From assembly GCF_000266905.1 (NCBI RefSeq), contig NC_018027.1, forward strand, positions 3,534,001 to 3,598,000: a stretch of DNA of 64,000 bases. The letters run 5' to 3'. The position numbers and the translations under genes are program-made. Origin of the DNA: Mycolicibacterium chubuense NBB4 (GTDB lineage Bacteria; Actinomycetota; Actinomycetes; Mycobacteriales; Mycobacteriaceae). Within the stretch, counting starts at the first letter, position 1. Every line of letters begins with the position of its first letter. This document shows, one piece after another, positions 25,619-34,261 of the stretch. The notes beneath the pieces are model-generated. The model did not search any database. It was not told the origin of the DNA and saw only the letters and a list, made by a program, of their open reading frames with translations.

Positions 25619-26272
25619 TCAGGGGCGGTCTCCTTCACCTGCGGGGGTGTGACTGCGGTAGAGGTCTCTCTTGGCGACGTACTGCACGACGCCGTCCGGG
25701 ACGAGGTACCAGATGGGCCGGGACTGCTCGGCGCGAACCCGGCAGTCGGTCGACGAGATGGCCAGCGCCGGCACCTCGACCAGGTGCAGCGCGTCGGCGG
25801 GCAGTTCGGCCATGGCGGCCGAGATGTGCTTGCCGTCGAGTTCGTATCCGGGCCTGCTGACCCCGATGAACCGGGCGATCGCGAACATCTCCTCCCAGTT
25901 CTGCCACGACAGGATCGAGGCGAGCGCGTCGGCGCCGGTGATGAAGTAGAGGTCCGCGTCCGGGTTCAGGGCGTGCAGATCCCGCAGCGTGTCCTTGGTG
26001 TAGGTGGGCCCGCCGCGGTCGATGTCGACCCGGCTCACCGAGAAGCGCGGGTTGGACGCGGTGGCGATCACCGTCATCAGATAGCGGTCCTCGGCGGCCG
26101 TCACCGGGCGACTGCGTTTCTGCCAGGGCTGGCCGGTGGGAACAAACAGCACCTCGTCGAGTTCGAACAGGTCGGCGACCTCGCTGGCCGCGACGAGGTG
26201 GCCGTTGTGGATGGGATCGAACGTCCCGCCCATCACGCCCAGCCTTCTCTGCCGTCGGCCGCCTGTTTGCAC
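25619..26272 (-). CDS. nadD: Nicotinate-nucleotide adenylyltransferase
   Basis: 217-residue NadD, which couples nicotinate mononucleotide with ATP to give deamido-NAD in NAD synthesis. Motifs are [11 protein letters not shown] (residues 15-25) and ISSTDCR near residue 180. The GTG at 26272 is preferred because it keeps the first beta strand (RRLGVM) before the motif. The ATG at 26233 would cut it away. A GTG at 26236 has the better AGAAGG spacing but would also lose the strand. Position before rsfS matches Rv2421c. The final enzyme of the pathway, NadE, is also in this window (39174-41222). Confidence 0.88.
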   Translation of the reverse strand: MQTGGRRQRRLGVMGGTFDPIHNGHLVAASEVADLFELDEVLFVPTGQPWQKRSRPVTAAEDRYLMTVIATASNPRFSVSRVDIDRGGPTYTKDTLRDLHALNPDADLYFITGADALASILSWQNWEEMFAIARFIGVSRPGYELDGKHISAAMAELPADALHLVEVPALAISSTDCRVRAEQSRPIWYLVPDGVVQYVAKRDLYRSHTPAGEGDRP

Positions 26273-26325
26273 GAATAGCCAGCTTACGGGACCGAAAGCG
26301 GTGCGGCCGTCGCCCGCCGTCCGGC

Positions 26326-27054
26326 TCAGACCGACGAGAGCCGGTGTGCTGCGAGTTCCTCGGACACTTCGAAGGCGGCCCGGTCGGCGCGGTAGACGTC
26401 GCGCGCGTACTCCACGCAGCGCCCCTCGGTGTCGTAGGTGGTGCGGGTGAGCAGCGTCCCCGCCGACCCGGCCCGCACACCGAGCTGCACGCTCGACGCG
26501 TCGTCGAGGACGATCGATTCCAGCACCGCCGTCGAGCGGGCCAGATCGATGCCGTACCGCGACCGCAGCAGCGCCCACAGCGATCCGTCGTCGGGTACGT
26601 CGAGGATCCCCGGGGTGAGTTCGGCGGGCAGGAACGTCGTCTCCAGCGCGAACGGGACGTCGTCGACACTGCGCAGCCGGTGGAAGACGTGGACGGCGGC
26701 GCCCTCGGCCAGACCGAGTGCGCGCCGCACGGCGGGCTTGGCGATCTGGTATTCGGCCCACAGGAGCTTCGCGGCGGGCCGACGACCCATGCGGGCGACC
26801 TCTTCGGAGAAACTGCCCACGTGGAAGTGCACCCGCGGCTCCGCGACGAACGTGCCGCGCGGCGGCTTGCGGTACACCACGCCCTCACTTTCCAGCAGCG
26901 ACAGGGCCTGCCGGGCCGTCATGCGGCTGACGCCGTGCTGTTCGGCCAGCTCGCGCTCGGACGGCAGCAGGGTGTGAGGACCCAGTTGCTCGGTGGCGAT
27001 CCGGTCCCGCACATCGGCGGCGATCGTCATGTAGAGCGGTGTGCCAGCGGGCAT
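26326..27054 (-). CDS. GntR/HutC family regulator with UTRA domain
   Basis: 242-residue repressor. The N-terminal winged helix (residues 6-70) shows [23 protein letters not shown] and [16 protein letters not shown], diagnostic of the HutC subfamily. The C-terminal UTRA effector domain covers residues 90-235. It is divergent from the permease operon, with a 161-bp control region holding the palindrome TGGTCTATACCA, which fits the TGGTCTAGACCA-type sites of HutC repressors such as DasR/NagR. It is therefore the likely local repressor of the operon at 27216-32741. The inducer is unknown but is probably the imported substrate or its phosphorylated form. Confidence 0.9.
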   Translation of the reverse strand: MPAGTPLYMTIAADVRDRIATEQLGPHTLLPSERELAEQHGVSRMTARQALSLLESEGVVYRKPPRGTFVAEPRVHFHVGSFSEEVARMGRRPAAKLLWAEYQIAKPAVRRALGLAEGAAVHVFHRLRSVDDVPFALETTFLPAELTPGILDVPDDGSLWALLRSRYGIDLARSTAVLESIVLDDASSVQLGVRAGSAGTLLTRTTYDTEGRCVEYARDVYRADRAAFEVSEELAAHRLSSV

Positions 27055-27135
27055 CTTTGCAGATTAGTCGCCTCAGTTGCGGTTCGGTCGGTACTACGAG
27101 TGTGTAGATGACTGTGTAAATCCTCGGCGCAAACG

Positions 27136-27164
27136 TTGACGGAGGGCCGACCCCTGGCGATACT
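27136..27164 (+). promoter_or_regulatory. Promoter of the permease-kinase-flavoprotein operon
   Basis: TTGACG (27136-27141) and GATACT (27159-27164) are spaced by 17 bp, a near-ideal SigA promoter. Transcription would begin about 27171, inside the repeats listed as the GntR operator, and reach the permease ATG after about 45 nt. Confidence 0.7.
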
Positions 27165-27165
27165 C

Positions 27166-27190
27166 TGGTCCAACCAAATGGTCTATACCA
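27166..27190. promoter_or_regulatory. Candidate GntR/HutC operator
   Basis: TGGTCCAACCA (27166-27176) is followed by TGGTCTATACCA (27179-27190), two TGGT...ACCA dyads directly after the -10 element. The second is one base from the HutC-type consensus TGGTCTAGACCA. Binding would block transcription start of the operon. Confidence 0.65.
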
Positions 27191-27215
27191 AGCAGACGAC
27201 AATGGAGATGAGTCC

Positions 27216-28700
27216 ATGACCGACCCGTCATCCCGGAGCGACTCCGCCGAACTCGCCAAGTTCGGTTACGAGCAGTCGCTGGAACGGCGCACCGGCAAAT
27301 TCGCCTCGTTCGCCGTCGCATTCGCATTCGTGTCGATCGCCACCGGCATCTTCACCACGTACGGATCCGTTCTGAACACCTCCGGCCCGGTCGGTATCTG
27401 GACGTGGCCGATCGCGGTCGCCGGGCAACTCGCCGTCGCATTCGTGCTCGGCGCTCTCGCGTCACGGATCCCGGTGACCGGCTACCACTACCAGTGGATG
27501 TCACGGCTGGCCAATCCCGTGCTGGGCTGGATCATCGGCTGGATCTCGTTCACGTTCCTGGCCATCGTGGTGGTCGCGGTGGACTACACGATCGCCTCGA
27601 CGATCCTTCCCGTGCTGCTCAACTACGAGAGCACGGCCACCATCGCGTGGGTGATGACGGCGGGAGTGCTGCTCATCCAGGCGCTGCTGGTGGCGCTGTC
27701 GACGCCGTGGGCCGAGCGCGTCAACAACAGCCTGGTCACCCTCGAGTTGATCGGCATGGCCACCCTGACGGTGCTGCTGCTGGTCGTGGCCGCGATCCGC
27801 GGCGACATGGATTTCTCGAACCTGTTCAGCAAGGGCGCCGTCGCCGCCGACGCGAACTACTGGAGCTTCGGGGACTGGACCTCGGCCGGCCCGTGGATGC
27901 TCGGCTTCCTGCTCGGCGCGTTCACGATCGTGGGTTTCGAGTCGGCCGCGAATCTGGCCGAGGAGACCCACGACCCGGAGCGGGTGGTGCCGCGCGCCAT
28001 GTGGCAGGCGGTGCTGGCCTCGGGCGTGCTGGGTTTCATCTTCCTCGTCGCGGTGACGCTGGCGGCCGGCGACCCGGCGGCCCTGGCCGAATCCGGCACG
28101 CCGATCGCCGACGTCATCGACCACACGCTGGGCTCGGTCGTCGCCACCCTGCTGCTGCTCATGGTGGTGCTGGCGATCTTCGCGTGCGGTCTGGTCATCA
28201 TGATCACCGGCGTCCGGCTGACCTGGGCGATGTCGCGCGACGAGCGGTTCCCGGGGTGGCAGCAGTGGAAGCAGATCTCGCCGCGGTTCCACACGCCGCT
28301 GAAGGCCACGCTGCTGTACTTCTGCCTCGCGCAGCTGATCCTGGCGATCTTCGCGCACTCCGAGACCGCACTGTTCACCCTGTTCAGCGCCGCGACACTG
28401 CTGCCCGCCGTCATGTACGCCTCCACGGTGGTGCTCTACTTGGTCAAACGCAGAAGCCTGCCGCAGAACGGCAGATTCGACCTGGGAGTGTGGGAGATCC
28501 CGATCCTGGTGGTGGCGATCGTCTGGCTGGTCTTCGAGCTGGCCCTGTTCCGCGACGCGAGCTTCAAGCAGGCCTGGGCGTACGTGATCGTCATGGTGGC
28601 CATCGGGGCGGCCTATCTCGCCTATCTGCTGATCCGCCGGGGAATGCACGGTCTGTCGATGCCCGATATGCATTCCATCGACGCCGAGCTGCGGGAGTGA
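27216..28700 (+). CDS. APC superfamily amino acid/amine permease
   Basis: 494-residue transporter with about twelve membrane helices of the amino acid-polyamine-organocation family, close to the eukaryotic-type GABA/choline permease branch. It begins after a GGAG site and carries KFGYEQSLERRTGKFASFAV before helix 1, which is typical of that branch. Other typical features are GFESAANLAEETHDPERVVP, near residue 245, and the helix GSVVATLLLLMVVLAIFAC. It opens a four-gene operon with 4-bp overlaps throughout. An amine- or amino-acid-type substrate is expected from family, although the kinase and flavoproteins downstream suggest a hydroxylated compound. Confidence 0.9.
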   Translation: MTDPSSRSDSAELAKFGYEQSLERRTGKFASFAVAFAFVSIATGIFTTYGSVLNTSGPVGIWTWPIAVAGQLAVAFVLGALASRIPVTGYHYQWMSRLANPVLGWIIGWISFTFLAIVVVAVDYTIASTILPVLLNYESTATIAWVMTAGVLLIQALLVALSTPWAERVNNSLVTLELIGMATLTVLLLVVAAIRGDMDFSNLFSKGAVAADANYWSFGDWTSAGPWMLGFLLGAFTIVGFESAANLAEETHDPERVVPRAMWQAVLASGVLGFIFLVAVTLAAGDPAALAESGTPIADVIDHTLGSVVATLLLLMVVLAIFACGLVIMITGVRLTWAMSRDERFPGWQQWKQISPRFHTPLKATLLYFCLAQLILAIFAHSETALFTLFSAATLLPAVMYASTVVLYLVKRRSLPQNGRFDLGVWEIPILVVAIVWLVFELALFRDASFKQAWAYVIVMVAIGAAYLAYLLIRRGMHGLSMPDMHSIDAELRE

Positions 28701-30118
28701 GCGAACCCCTCCTGGCCATCGACCAGGGCACCTCGGGCACCAAGGCCGTCGTCGTCGACGGGCGGGGAGCGGTCCTCGCCACGGCCGAGATCGCCCTGCG
28801 CCCTGAGTATCTGCCCGGAGGCGGCGTCGAGCAGGATCCCGAAGCGATGTTCCAGTCGGTCGTGACGGCGGGACGTCAGGCCCTCGCGCAGGCCGGCGTG
28901 CCCGTCGCCGCGGTGGCACTGGCCAATCAGGGCGAAACGGTGCTCGCGTGGGACCGCGCCACCGGACGCCCGCTGACCCCTGCGATCGTCTGGCAGGACC
29001 GGCGCGCGGAGTCGCTCTGCGCCACGCTGGCCGACCACTCCGACGACGTCGCGCACCGCACCGGGCTGGTGCTCGATCCGTACTTCTCCGCGCCGAAGAT
29101 GGCGTGGGTTCGCGCGAACCTGACCCCCGACGGCGTGGTGACGACCACCGACACGTGGCTCGTCCACCGACTGTGCGGCGCATTCGTCACCGACGCGTCC
29201 ACCGCCAGCCGGTCGCTGCTGACCGGACTGGACGCGGTGACCTGGGACGACGACCTGCTCGCGTTGTTCGGGCTGTCCGGAGAAGCCCTGCCCGACATCG
29301 TCGGGAGCGACGAGATCGTCGGCCACACAGACGTTTTCGGGCCGACGCTGCCGGTGGCCGGTCTGATCGTCGATCAACAGGCCGCGCTGCTGGCCGAGAG
29401 CTGCCTCGACCCGGGATCCGCGAAGTGCACCTATGGCACCGGGGCGTTCCTGCTGGCGCAACTCGGGGCCGAACCGGTGCGGTCCCGATGGGGGTTGACG
29501 ACGTCGGTGGCCTGGCGGCTGCGTGACCGGGTCTCCTACTGTGCGGACGGCCAGGTCTACACCGCAGCCTCGGCCGTGCGGTGGGCCGTCGACCTGGGCC
29601 TGGTGCCCTCTGCCGCCGAAATCGATTCCGTGGCAGCCGAATCCAGCGACGGCGTGCTGTGCGTGCCGGCTCTGGCCGGCCTCGCCGCCCCGTGGTGGAA
29701 CTCGGCCGCCACCGCGTCGTTCACCGGCATGACGTTGTCCAGCGGCCGCGGACAGCTGGTGCGCGCGCTGCTCGAAGGCATCGCCGCCCAGGTGACGGCT
29801 CTGACCGATCTGGTGTCGGCGGACCTCGGCCGCCCGCTCACCCGGTTGCGGGTCGACGGCGGACTGACGCGGTCTGCGGTGCTGATGCAGGCGCAGGCCG
29901 ACCTGGCGCGCATGCCCGTCGACGTGTATCCGTCGCTGCACGCCACCGCGCTCGGCGCGGCGGCGTGCGCACGCCTCGCGTGCGATGCCGACCTCGCCGT
30001 CGCCGACGCCGTCGGACCGTGGGAGGCGCAACACACCTATCAACCCCGGTGGTCAGCCGATCGCGCCGCCGACTTCCTCGGCAGGTGGCGAGGAGCTGTA
30101 GAGGAGACCACGTCATGA
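28697..30118 (+). CDS. FGGY family kinase, glycerol kinase-like
   Basis: 473-residue kinase with two actin-like domains (DQGTSGTK at residues 9-16). It is closest in motifs to glycerol kinase: IVWQDRR (Trp99), TGLVLDPYFSAPK (Tyr129) and VDQQAAL (Asp226-Gln227), all matching GlpK substrate contacts. The GlpK arginine (NQRET, Arg83 in E. coli) is Gly79 here (NQGET) while the adjacent Glu80 remains. Loss of the arginine that binds two glycerol hydroxyls suggests another polyol or amino alcohol. GTG start (GTGA overlap with the permease); it overlaps the next gene by 4 bp. Length is about 30 residues shorter than GlpK. Confidence 0.88.
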   Translation: MSEPLLAIDQGTSGTKAVVVDGRGAVLATAEIALRPEYLPGGGVEQDPEAMFQSVVTAGRQALAQAGVPVAAVALANQGETVLAWDRATGRPLTPAIVWQDRRAESLCATLADHSDDVAHRTGLVLDPYFSAPKMAWVRANLTPDGVVTTTDTWLVHRLCGAFVTDASTASRSLLTGLDAVTWDDDLLALFGLSGEALPDIVGSDEIVGHTDVFGPTLPVAGLIVDQQAALLAESCLDPGSAKCTYGTGAFLLAQLGAEPVRSRWGLTTSVAWRLRDRVSYCADGQVYTAASAVRWAVDLGLVPSAAEIDSVAAESSDGVLCVPALAGLAAPWWNSAATASFTGMTLSSGRGQLVRALLEGIAAQVTALTDLVSADLGRPLTRLRVDGGLTRSAVLMQAQADLARMPVDVYPSLHATALGAAACARLACDADLAVADAVGPWEAQHTYQPRWSADRAADFLGRWRGAVEETTS

Positions 30119-31500
30119 GCAGCGACGTCATCAGCGACGTCATCGTCGTCGGGGCCGGGATCGTCGGATGTGCGATCGCCCGGGCGCTGGCGGCCACGCA
30201 GCTGTCGGTCACGCTCGTCGAGGCGCGCGCCGATGTCGGCGACGGCACCAGCAAGGCCAATACGGCGCTGCTGCACACCGGCTTCGACGCGACCCCGGGC
30301 ACGCTGGAATCTCGTCTCGTCGCCCGCGGCTACGACCTTCTCGGCGCCTATGCCGAGCAGACCGGCATCCCGGTGGAGCGCACCGGCGCGATGCTGGTGG
30401 CCTGGACGGAGGAGGAGGCGGACGCGCTCCCCGGGCTGATGGTCAAGGCCGAACGCAACGGCTATCGAGAGTGCGGCATCGTGCGCGCCGACGAGATCTA
30501 CCGCCGCGTACCCGATCTGGGGCCCGGCGCGCTGGCCGGCCTCGCGGTGCCGGGCGAGTCGATCATCTGCACGTGGACCACGAATCTCGCCTTGGCGACC
30601 GACGCCGTCGCGCGCGGTGCCCGGCTGCTGCGCGGTGCCCGGGTGACCGCGGCCGTCCACGGGCCCGAGTACACGACGCTGCGCACCACGCGCGGCGACC
30701 TGCGCGGCCGGTGGGTGATCAACGCGGCAGGGCTGGGCGCCGACCGGCTCGACGCCGAATTCGGCTACCACCGCTTCACGGTCACGCCGCGCCGCGGCGA
30801 GCTGCTGGTGTTCGACAAGCTGACGCGGCCGATGGTGCCGCTCATCGTGCTGGCGGTGCCGTCGTCTCGCGGCAAGGGGGTGCTGGTCAGCCCGACGATC
30901 TACGGCAACGTCATGGTGGGCCCGACGTCGGAGAATCTCGAGGACCGCACTGCCACAGGCACATCCGAGGAGGGCTTCGAGTTCCTCGTGGCCAAGGGCC
31001 GCGCGTTGATGCCCGCACTGTTCGACGAGGAGATCACCGCGACGTACGCGGGACTGCGCGCCGCCATCGATCACGACGACTACCTCATCGACGTCGATCG
31101 CGCGGCACGATACGTGCTCGTCGGCGGGATCCGTTCGACCGGGCTGACATCCGGCATGGCGGTCGCCGAACACGTCGCAGGCCTCCTCGATGAGGCCGGC
31201 GTCGACGTCACCGAACGCGACCACCTGCCCGCGCCGCCGCGGATGCCCAACATCGGCGAGGCCGGCATGCGGCCCTACCAGGACGCCGAACGCATCGCGG
31301 CCGACCCCGAATACGGCCGCATCGTGTGCTTCTGCGAGCGGGTCAGCGCCGGCGAGATCCGCGACACGTTCGACTCCTCCATCCCGCCCGCCGACCTCGA
31401 CGGCCTGCGCCGCCGTACCCGGGTGATGAACGGACGCTGCCAGGGCTTCTACTGCGGCGCGCACACCGCTGAATTGCTGGCCGCCGGGGCGGCGCGATGA
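30115..31500 (+). CDS. FAD-dependent dehydrogenase with C-terminal [2Fe-2S] domain (GlpA-like)
   Basis: 461-residue flavoprotein. An N-terminal DAO/GlpA-type FAD domain begins VIVVGAGIVGCAIARAL (residues 9-25). A BFD-like [2Fe-2S] domain follows near the C-terminus, with ligand spacing CFC in IVCFCERVSAGEIRD and C-x4-C in GRCQGFYCG. This layout matches the anaerobic glycerol-3-phosphate dehydrogenase large subunit and related 2-hydroxyacid or phospho-polyol dehydrogenases. It probably oxidises the product of the upstream kinase and passes electrons to the second flavoprotein. The ATG at 30115 overlaps the kinase stop by 4 bp. Confidence 0.88.
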   Translation: MSSDVISDVIVVGAGIVGCAIARALAATQLSVTLVEARADVGDGTSKANTALLHTGFDATPGTLESRLVARGYDLLGAYAEQTGIPVERTGAMLVAWTEEEADALPGLMVKAERNGYRECGIVRADEIYRRVPDLGPGALAGLAVPGESIICTWTTNLALATDAVARGARLLRGARVTAAVHGPEYTTLRTTRGDLRGRWVINAAGLGADRLDAEFGYHRFTVTPRRGELLVFDKLTRPMVPLIVLAVPSSRGKGVLVSPTIYGNVMVGPTSENLEDRTATGTSEEGFEFLVAKGRALMPALFDEEITATYAGLRAAIDHDDYLIDVDRAARYVLVGGIRSTGLTSGMAVAEHVAGLLDEAGVDVTERDHLPAPPRMPNIGEAGMRPYQDAERIAADPEYGRIVCFCERVSAGEIRDTFDSSIPPADLDGLRRRTRVMNGRCQGFYCGAHTAELLAAGAAR

Positions 31501-32741
31501 ACCACGTCGCGGTCGCCATCGTCGGAGGCGGGCCCTCGGGGCTGACCGCCGCGACGGCGCTCGCAGCCCAGGTCGACGGCGAGATCCTCGTGCTCGAGCG
31601 CGAAGCCCGCACCGGTGGGATTCCGCGGCACAGCGACCATCTCGGTTACGGCATGCGCGATCTGCGGCGCTTCATCACAGGACCCGCCTACGCCGGGCGC
31701 CTCACCGCGATGGCCTCCGAGGCCGGCGCTGTGCTCGAGACCGAGGCGATGGTGACGGGGTGGGCCGGCGACCGCACGCTGCAGATCACCTCACCGCGGG
31801 GAGTGCGCACCGTCACCGCCGACGCGGTGATCCTCGCGACGGGAGCGCGGGAGCGCCCGCGCCCCGCCCGCCTGATCCCCGGCGACCGACCCGACGGCGT
31901 GTACACCACCGGTCAGCTGCAGAACCTGGTGCACCTGCACCACGGCCGGGTCGGTGAGCGCGCCGTGATCGTCGGCGCGGAACTGGTCAGCTGGTCGGCG
32001 GTGCTGACGCTGCGTGAAGCCGGTTGCGCGACAGCCGCGATGATCACCGGACACCGCCGCGCCGAGGCCTATGCCGCGTTCCGCGTGCCCGGCCGGCTGC
32101 TGATGGACGGACCCGTGCTGACACACAGCAGGCTGGTCGCCATCCACGGCAAGGGCCGGGTGCGCTCCGTCACCGTCGAGCGGACCGACACCGGTGAACG
32201 GCGCGAGATCGCCTGCGACACCGTCGTATTCACCGGAGACTGGATTCCCGACCATGAGCTGGCCCGCACCGCCGGCCTGCAGATGGACCGCGGGACCCGC
32301 GGACCGGTCGTCGACGCCGCGCTGCGCACCAGCAAGCCCGGGGTGTTCGCAGTCGGCAACCTGTGCCACCCCGTCGACACCGCCGACGGCGCCGCGCTCG
32401 ACGGTCGCCACGTCGCGTCGGCGGTGGCGGCGTGGCTGCGCAGCGGCGACGAGGCCGACATCAGCCCCGCCGCGGCGCAGATCCGCACCGAGGCGCCGCT
32501 GAGATGGGTTGCGCCGCAGCTCGTCTCGTCCGACGGCGGGCTCCCGGCGCGCGGGGACCTGTTGCTGTGGACCGACGAATACCGCCGGCTGCCCCGGCTG
32601 CGTGCCACGCAGGACGGCCGGGTGCTTGCGGTCAAGCGCACGCCCTGGCCGGCCGCTCCCGGGCGCATCTTCCGGGCACCCTGGTCGCTGGTCGCCGACG
32701 CCGACCCCAAGGGCGGCGACATCACGCTGTCGTTGGCGTAG
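31497..32741 (+). CDS. NAD(P)/FAD-dependent oxidoreductase, electron-transfer partner
   Basis: 414-residue flavoprotein of the pyridine nucleotide-disulfide oxidoreductase fold. It has FAD motif VAIVGGGPSGLTAATAL at the start, GARERPRPARLIPGD (about residue 118) and the second Rossmann motif at VGERAVIVGAELVSWSAV. No redox-active CxxC pair is visible, so it resembles the second subunit of GlpABC-, HcnB- or octopine-oxidase-type dehydrogenases rather than a thioredoxin reductase. It overlaps the preceding gene by 4 bp and ends the operon, 7 bp before a long perfect inverted repeat. A third DUF1667 subunit often seen in such systems is missing. Confidence 0.85.
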   Translation: MNHVAVAIVGGGPSGLTAATALAAQVDGEILVLEREARTGGIPRHSDHLGYGMRDLRRFITGPAYAGRLTAMASEAGAVLETEAMVTGWAGDRTLQITSPRGVRTVTADAVILATGARERPRPARLIPGDRPDGVYTTGQLQNLVHLHHGRVGERAVIVGAELVSWSAVLTLREAGCATAAMITGHRRAEAYAAFRVPGRLLMDGPVLTHSRLVAIHGKGRVRSVTVERTDTGERREIACDTVVFTGDWIPDHELARTAGLQMDRGTRGPVVDAALRTSKPGVFAVGNLCHPVDTADGAALDGRHVASAVAAWLRSGDEADISPAAAQIRTEAPLRWVAPQLVSSDGGLPARGDLLLWTDEYRRLPRLRATQDGRVLAVKRTPWPAAPGRIFRAPWSLVADADPKGGDITLSLA

Positions 32742-32748
32742 CACCCGT

Positions 32749-32815
32749 CCCGCCGAACTTGCATTCCACGCGCGAAAGAGCGAGATGCGACCGCGTGGAA
32801 TGCAAGTTCGGCGGG
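32749..32815. repeat. 24-bp perfect inverted repeat between convergent genes
   Basis: Arms 32749-32772 and 32792-32815 are exact reverse complements (core GAACTTGCATTCCACG) around a 19-base loop. It lies between the stops of a plus and a minus operon. A hairpin this long fits a two-way terminator without U-run, as described for mycobacteria, or a mobile palindromic repeat. Only one copy was noticed here. Confidence 0.9.
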
Positions 32816-32821
32816 GGGAAG

Positions 32822-34261
32822 CTAGACGGGCAGCAGTGCGTCGATCACCGAAGCCAGCTGCTTGGCCGACCGGCACTCGTGCATGGTGATGACGTCCTCG
32901 TAGCGGGGCACCGCCGAATCGCCGCTGCCCCACAGGTGCCGGGGCTCGGGGTTGAGCCAGTGCGCATGCCTGCTGGCATTGACCATGTGGGCCAGCAGTT
33001 CGCTCTCGGGATTGCGGTAGTTGTTGCGGCCGTCGCCGAGCACCAGCAGAGAACTGCGCGGCGACAACACGTTCGGATACTTGTCGAGGAACGACACGAA
33101 CGCGTGACCATAATCCGAATGGCCGTCGCGGGTGTAGACGCCCGCCTCGCGGGTGATGCGCTGCACCGCGACCGCCAGGTCTGAGTCGGGCCCGAAGAGT
33201 TCGGTGACCTCGTCGGTGGTGTCGATGAAGGCGAACACGCGAACACGCGAGAACTGTTGGCGCAGCGCATGAACCAGCAGCAGCGTGAAGTGGCTGAAAC
33301 CCGCCACGGAGCCGGACACGTCGCAGAGCACGACCAACTCGGGGCGCGCGGGATGCGGCTTCTTGAGCACGACGTCGATCGGCACGCCGCCCGTCGACAT
33401 CGACTTGCGCAGCGTCTTGCGCAAATCGATCTCGCCGGCGCGGGAGCGTCGCCGGCGGGCGGCCAGCCGGGTGGCCAGCGTGCGTGCCAGCGGGGCCACC
33501 ACCCGGCGCATCTGACGCAGCTGTTCGCCCGAGGCCCGCAGGAACTCGACGTTCTCGGCCAGTTGGGGCACGCCGTAGGTCTGCACGTGCTTGCGGCCCA
33601 GCTGTTCGGCGGTGCGCCGCTTGGTCTCGGCCTCGACCATCTTGCGCAGCTGCGCGATGCGCTGGGCGGCAAGCGCTTTGGCGATCTGCTCCTGCGTCGG
33701 CGTCGGCTCCTCCCCGTAGGGTGCGAGCAGACCGGCCAGCAGCCGGCCCTCGAGATCGTCGAGGCTCATCGCCTTGAGCGCCTGGTAGGACGAATACGAC
33801 GGACCCCGGCTGGAGTTGTACCGCCCGTACGCCTCGACGATCTGGGCGATCATCGCCGCCAGCCGCTCGTCGACGTCGGCTAGTTCGTCATTGCCGCTGA
33901 GCATGTCGACCAGCGCGCCGCGCAGTGCCTCGATGTCCTCCGGCGGCAGGCCGTCGGAGTCATCCGCGCCGTCCTCGTCGAGCACCGTCCTGGCGCCCAG
34001 CGCCGCCGGGAAATACAGGTCGAACAGCGCGTCGTACGTCTCGCGGTGGTCGGGGCGGCGCAGTACCGCGCATGCGATCCCCTCGCGCAGCGCCCCGCGG
34101 TCCCCCAGGCCGAGAACGCTCATCACCCGTCCGGCGTCGACGGTCTCCGACGGGCCCACCGAAATGCCCGACCCGCGAAGCGCTTCCACGAACTCGACCA
34201 GATGGCCGGGAATCCCGTGGGGCGCCAGCGGCTGCGGCGGCCGGGTGCGTCGGACGGCCAT
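32822..34261 (-). CDS. VWA domain protein, CoxE-like
   Basis: 479-residue protein with an N-terminal helical half and a C-terminal von Willebrand A domain. The MIDAS metal site is visible as VLCDVSGSVAGFS (D-x-S-x-S, about residue 318) with later T and D positions in YTRDGHSDYG. An Arg-rich patch ([19 protein letters not shown]) precedes it. It is encoded directly after a MoxR ATPase whose stop shares one base with this start (TGATG). MoxR-VWA pairs act as chaperone modules that insert metal or mature enzymes. The client is unknown. Matches Rv2425c in order. Confidence 0.88.
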   Translation of the reverse strand: MAVRRTRPPQPLAPHGIPGHLVEFVEALRGSGISVGPSETVDAGRVMSVLGLGDRGALREGIACAVLRRPDHRETYDALFDLYFPAALGARTVLDEDGADDSDGLPPEDIEALRGALVDMLSGNDELADVDERLAAMIAQIVEAYGRYNSSRGPSYSSYQALKAMSLDDLEGRLLAGLLAPYGEEPTPTQEQIAKALAAQRIAQLRKMVEAETKRRTAEQLGRKHVQTYGVPQLAENVEFLRASGEQLRQMRRVVAPLARTLATRLAARRRRSRAGEIDLRKTLRKSMSTGGVPIDVVLKKPHPARPELVVLCDVSGSVAGFSHFTLLLVHALRQQFSRVRVFAFIDTTDEVTELFGPDSDLAVAVQRITREAGVYTRDGHSDYGHAFVSFLDKYPNVLSPRSSLLVLGDGRNNYRNPESELLAHMVNASRHAHWLNPEPRHLWGSGDSAVPRYEDVITMHECRSAKQLASVIDALLPV

